This document shows positions 63,710 to 64,000 of a stretch of 64,000 nt of DNA, in pieces. The number at the start of each line of letters is the position of its first letter. Position 1 is the first letter of the stretch. The position numbers were made by a program, and so were the translations under genes. The notes beneath the pieces were generated by a model, which did not search any database, had not been told where the DNA came from, and was given only the letters and a program-made list of their open reading frames with translations. Origin of the DNA: Centropus unirufus (Eukaryota; Chordata; Aves; Cuculiformes; Centropidae); NCBI GenBank assembly GCA_013397695.1, contig VYZI01001052.1:1-64000 (forward strand). Reading direction: 5' to 3'.

Positions 63710-64000
63710 ACTACATCCACAATAGAAGAAGCTGTAGCACTGTTTTTCAATGGGCATGTTTTACAAACTACAAAGCCATTATTTTTATATTGTAGCCCCA
63801 CAACCTCTTTTGAGTTTGTTTTAAATTTCTTATCACTCATGGCCTGCATATAAACGTTTTATCTTTTATAAGCGCCACGCGACTTGAAATTGATCTGCAT
63901 TTCATCATGTTGCTTTGCAAACACTGAAGGGGGGTAGTGACAGGCACTTCACAAACTGGCTGGACGAGAGACAAAATTGGAGCAGTGTAGGGAGGGTATT

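Overview
This window is part of a vertebrate replication-dependent histone gene cluster, almost certainly from a bird. The core histones are canonical and intronless. Every histone gene whose 3' flank is visible has a 16-nt stem-loop and, in most cases, a purine-rich downstream element instead of a polyadenylation signal. The H1 proteins are avian-like, and the interspersed repeats are CR1 LINE fragments with the bird-typical 3' end (TTCCAACCCAAA...TCTATGAT). Both H1 proteins differ from chicken H1 as I remember it, so the species is probably not chicken, but I cannot name it.

Layout, left to right: partial H2A(+) at 1-168; H1(+) 2197-2847; H2B(-) 4017-4397; gene-poor spacer; H4(+) 9397-9708 and H3(-) 10524-10934 facing a mirror copy, H3(+) 11834-12244 and H4(-) 13053-13364. 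These four genes form a roughly 2.3-kb-arm inverted repeat around a 0.9-kb unique spacer. Then comes a spacer with a CR1 element, a CpG-rich patch, ERV LTR fragments and a decayed H1 pseudogene (about 22327-22661). A divergent H2A(-)/H2B(+) pair follows at 24052-25177, then an H3(+) whose 5' part is lost in an assembly gap (26752-26996). A degraded gammaretrovirus-like provirus lies on the minus strand at about 29.9-34.4 kb. At 37.2-39.6 kb a 960-N gap sits between an H4-type distal promoter and the C-terminal part of an H2B(-) gene, and probably hides another H4; H4(-) follows at 39255-39566. A second divergent H2A(-)/H2B(+) pair lies at 44875-45972, and a second H1(-) at 47339-48004. After about 13 kb without genes come H4(+) 61183-61494 and H3(+) 63244-63654.

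The genes jointly supply S-phase chromatin proteins. H3 and H4 form the tetramer, H2A and H2B the dimers, and H1 the linker histone. Promoters carry subtype-specific signatures: ATTTGCAT octamer plus TATA for H2B, AAACACA box plus CCAAT plus TATA for H1, CCAAT plus TATA for H3, and a GGTC(C/G)G-containing element for H4. The 3' stem-loops divide exactly by subtype: all H2A and H4 copies have loop UUUC, and all H1, H2B and H3 copies have loop UUUA (16 of 16).

The most notable points are the H4-H3 palindrome, patchy gene conversion (an H4 3' UTR shared between 13 kb and 39 kb; a half-homogenised H2A at 44.9 kb), the probable hidden H4, the H1 relic, H2B copies that differ at the phosphorylatable residue 32, and isolated copies of a distal H4 promoter element. 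All repeat and gene-conversion statements come from comparing the sequence by eye.
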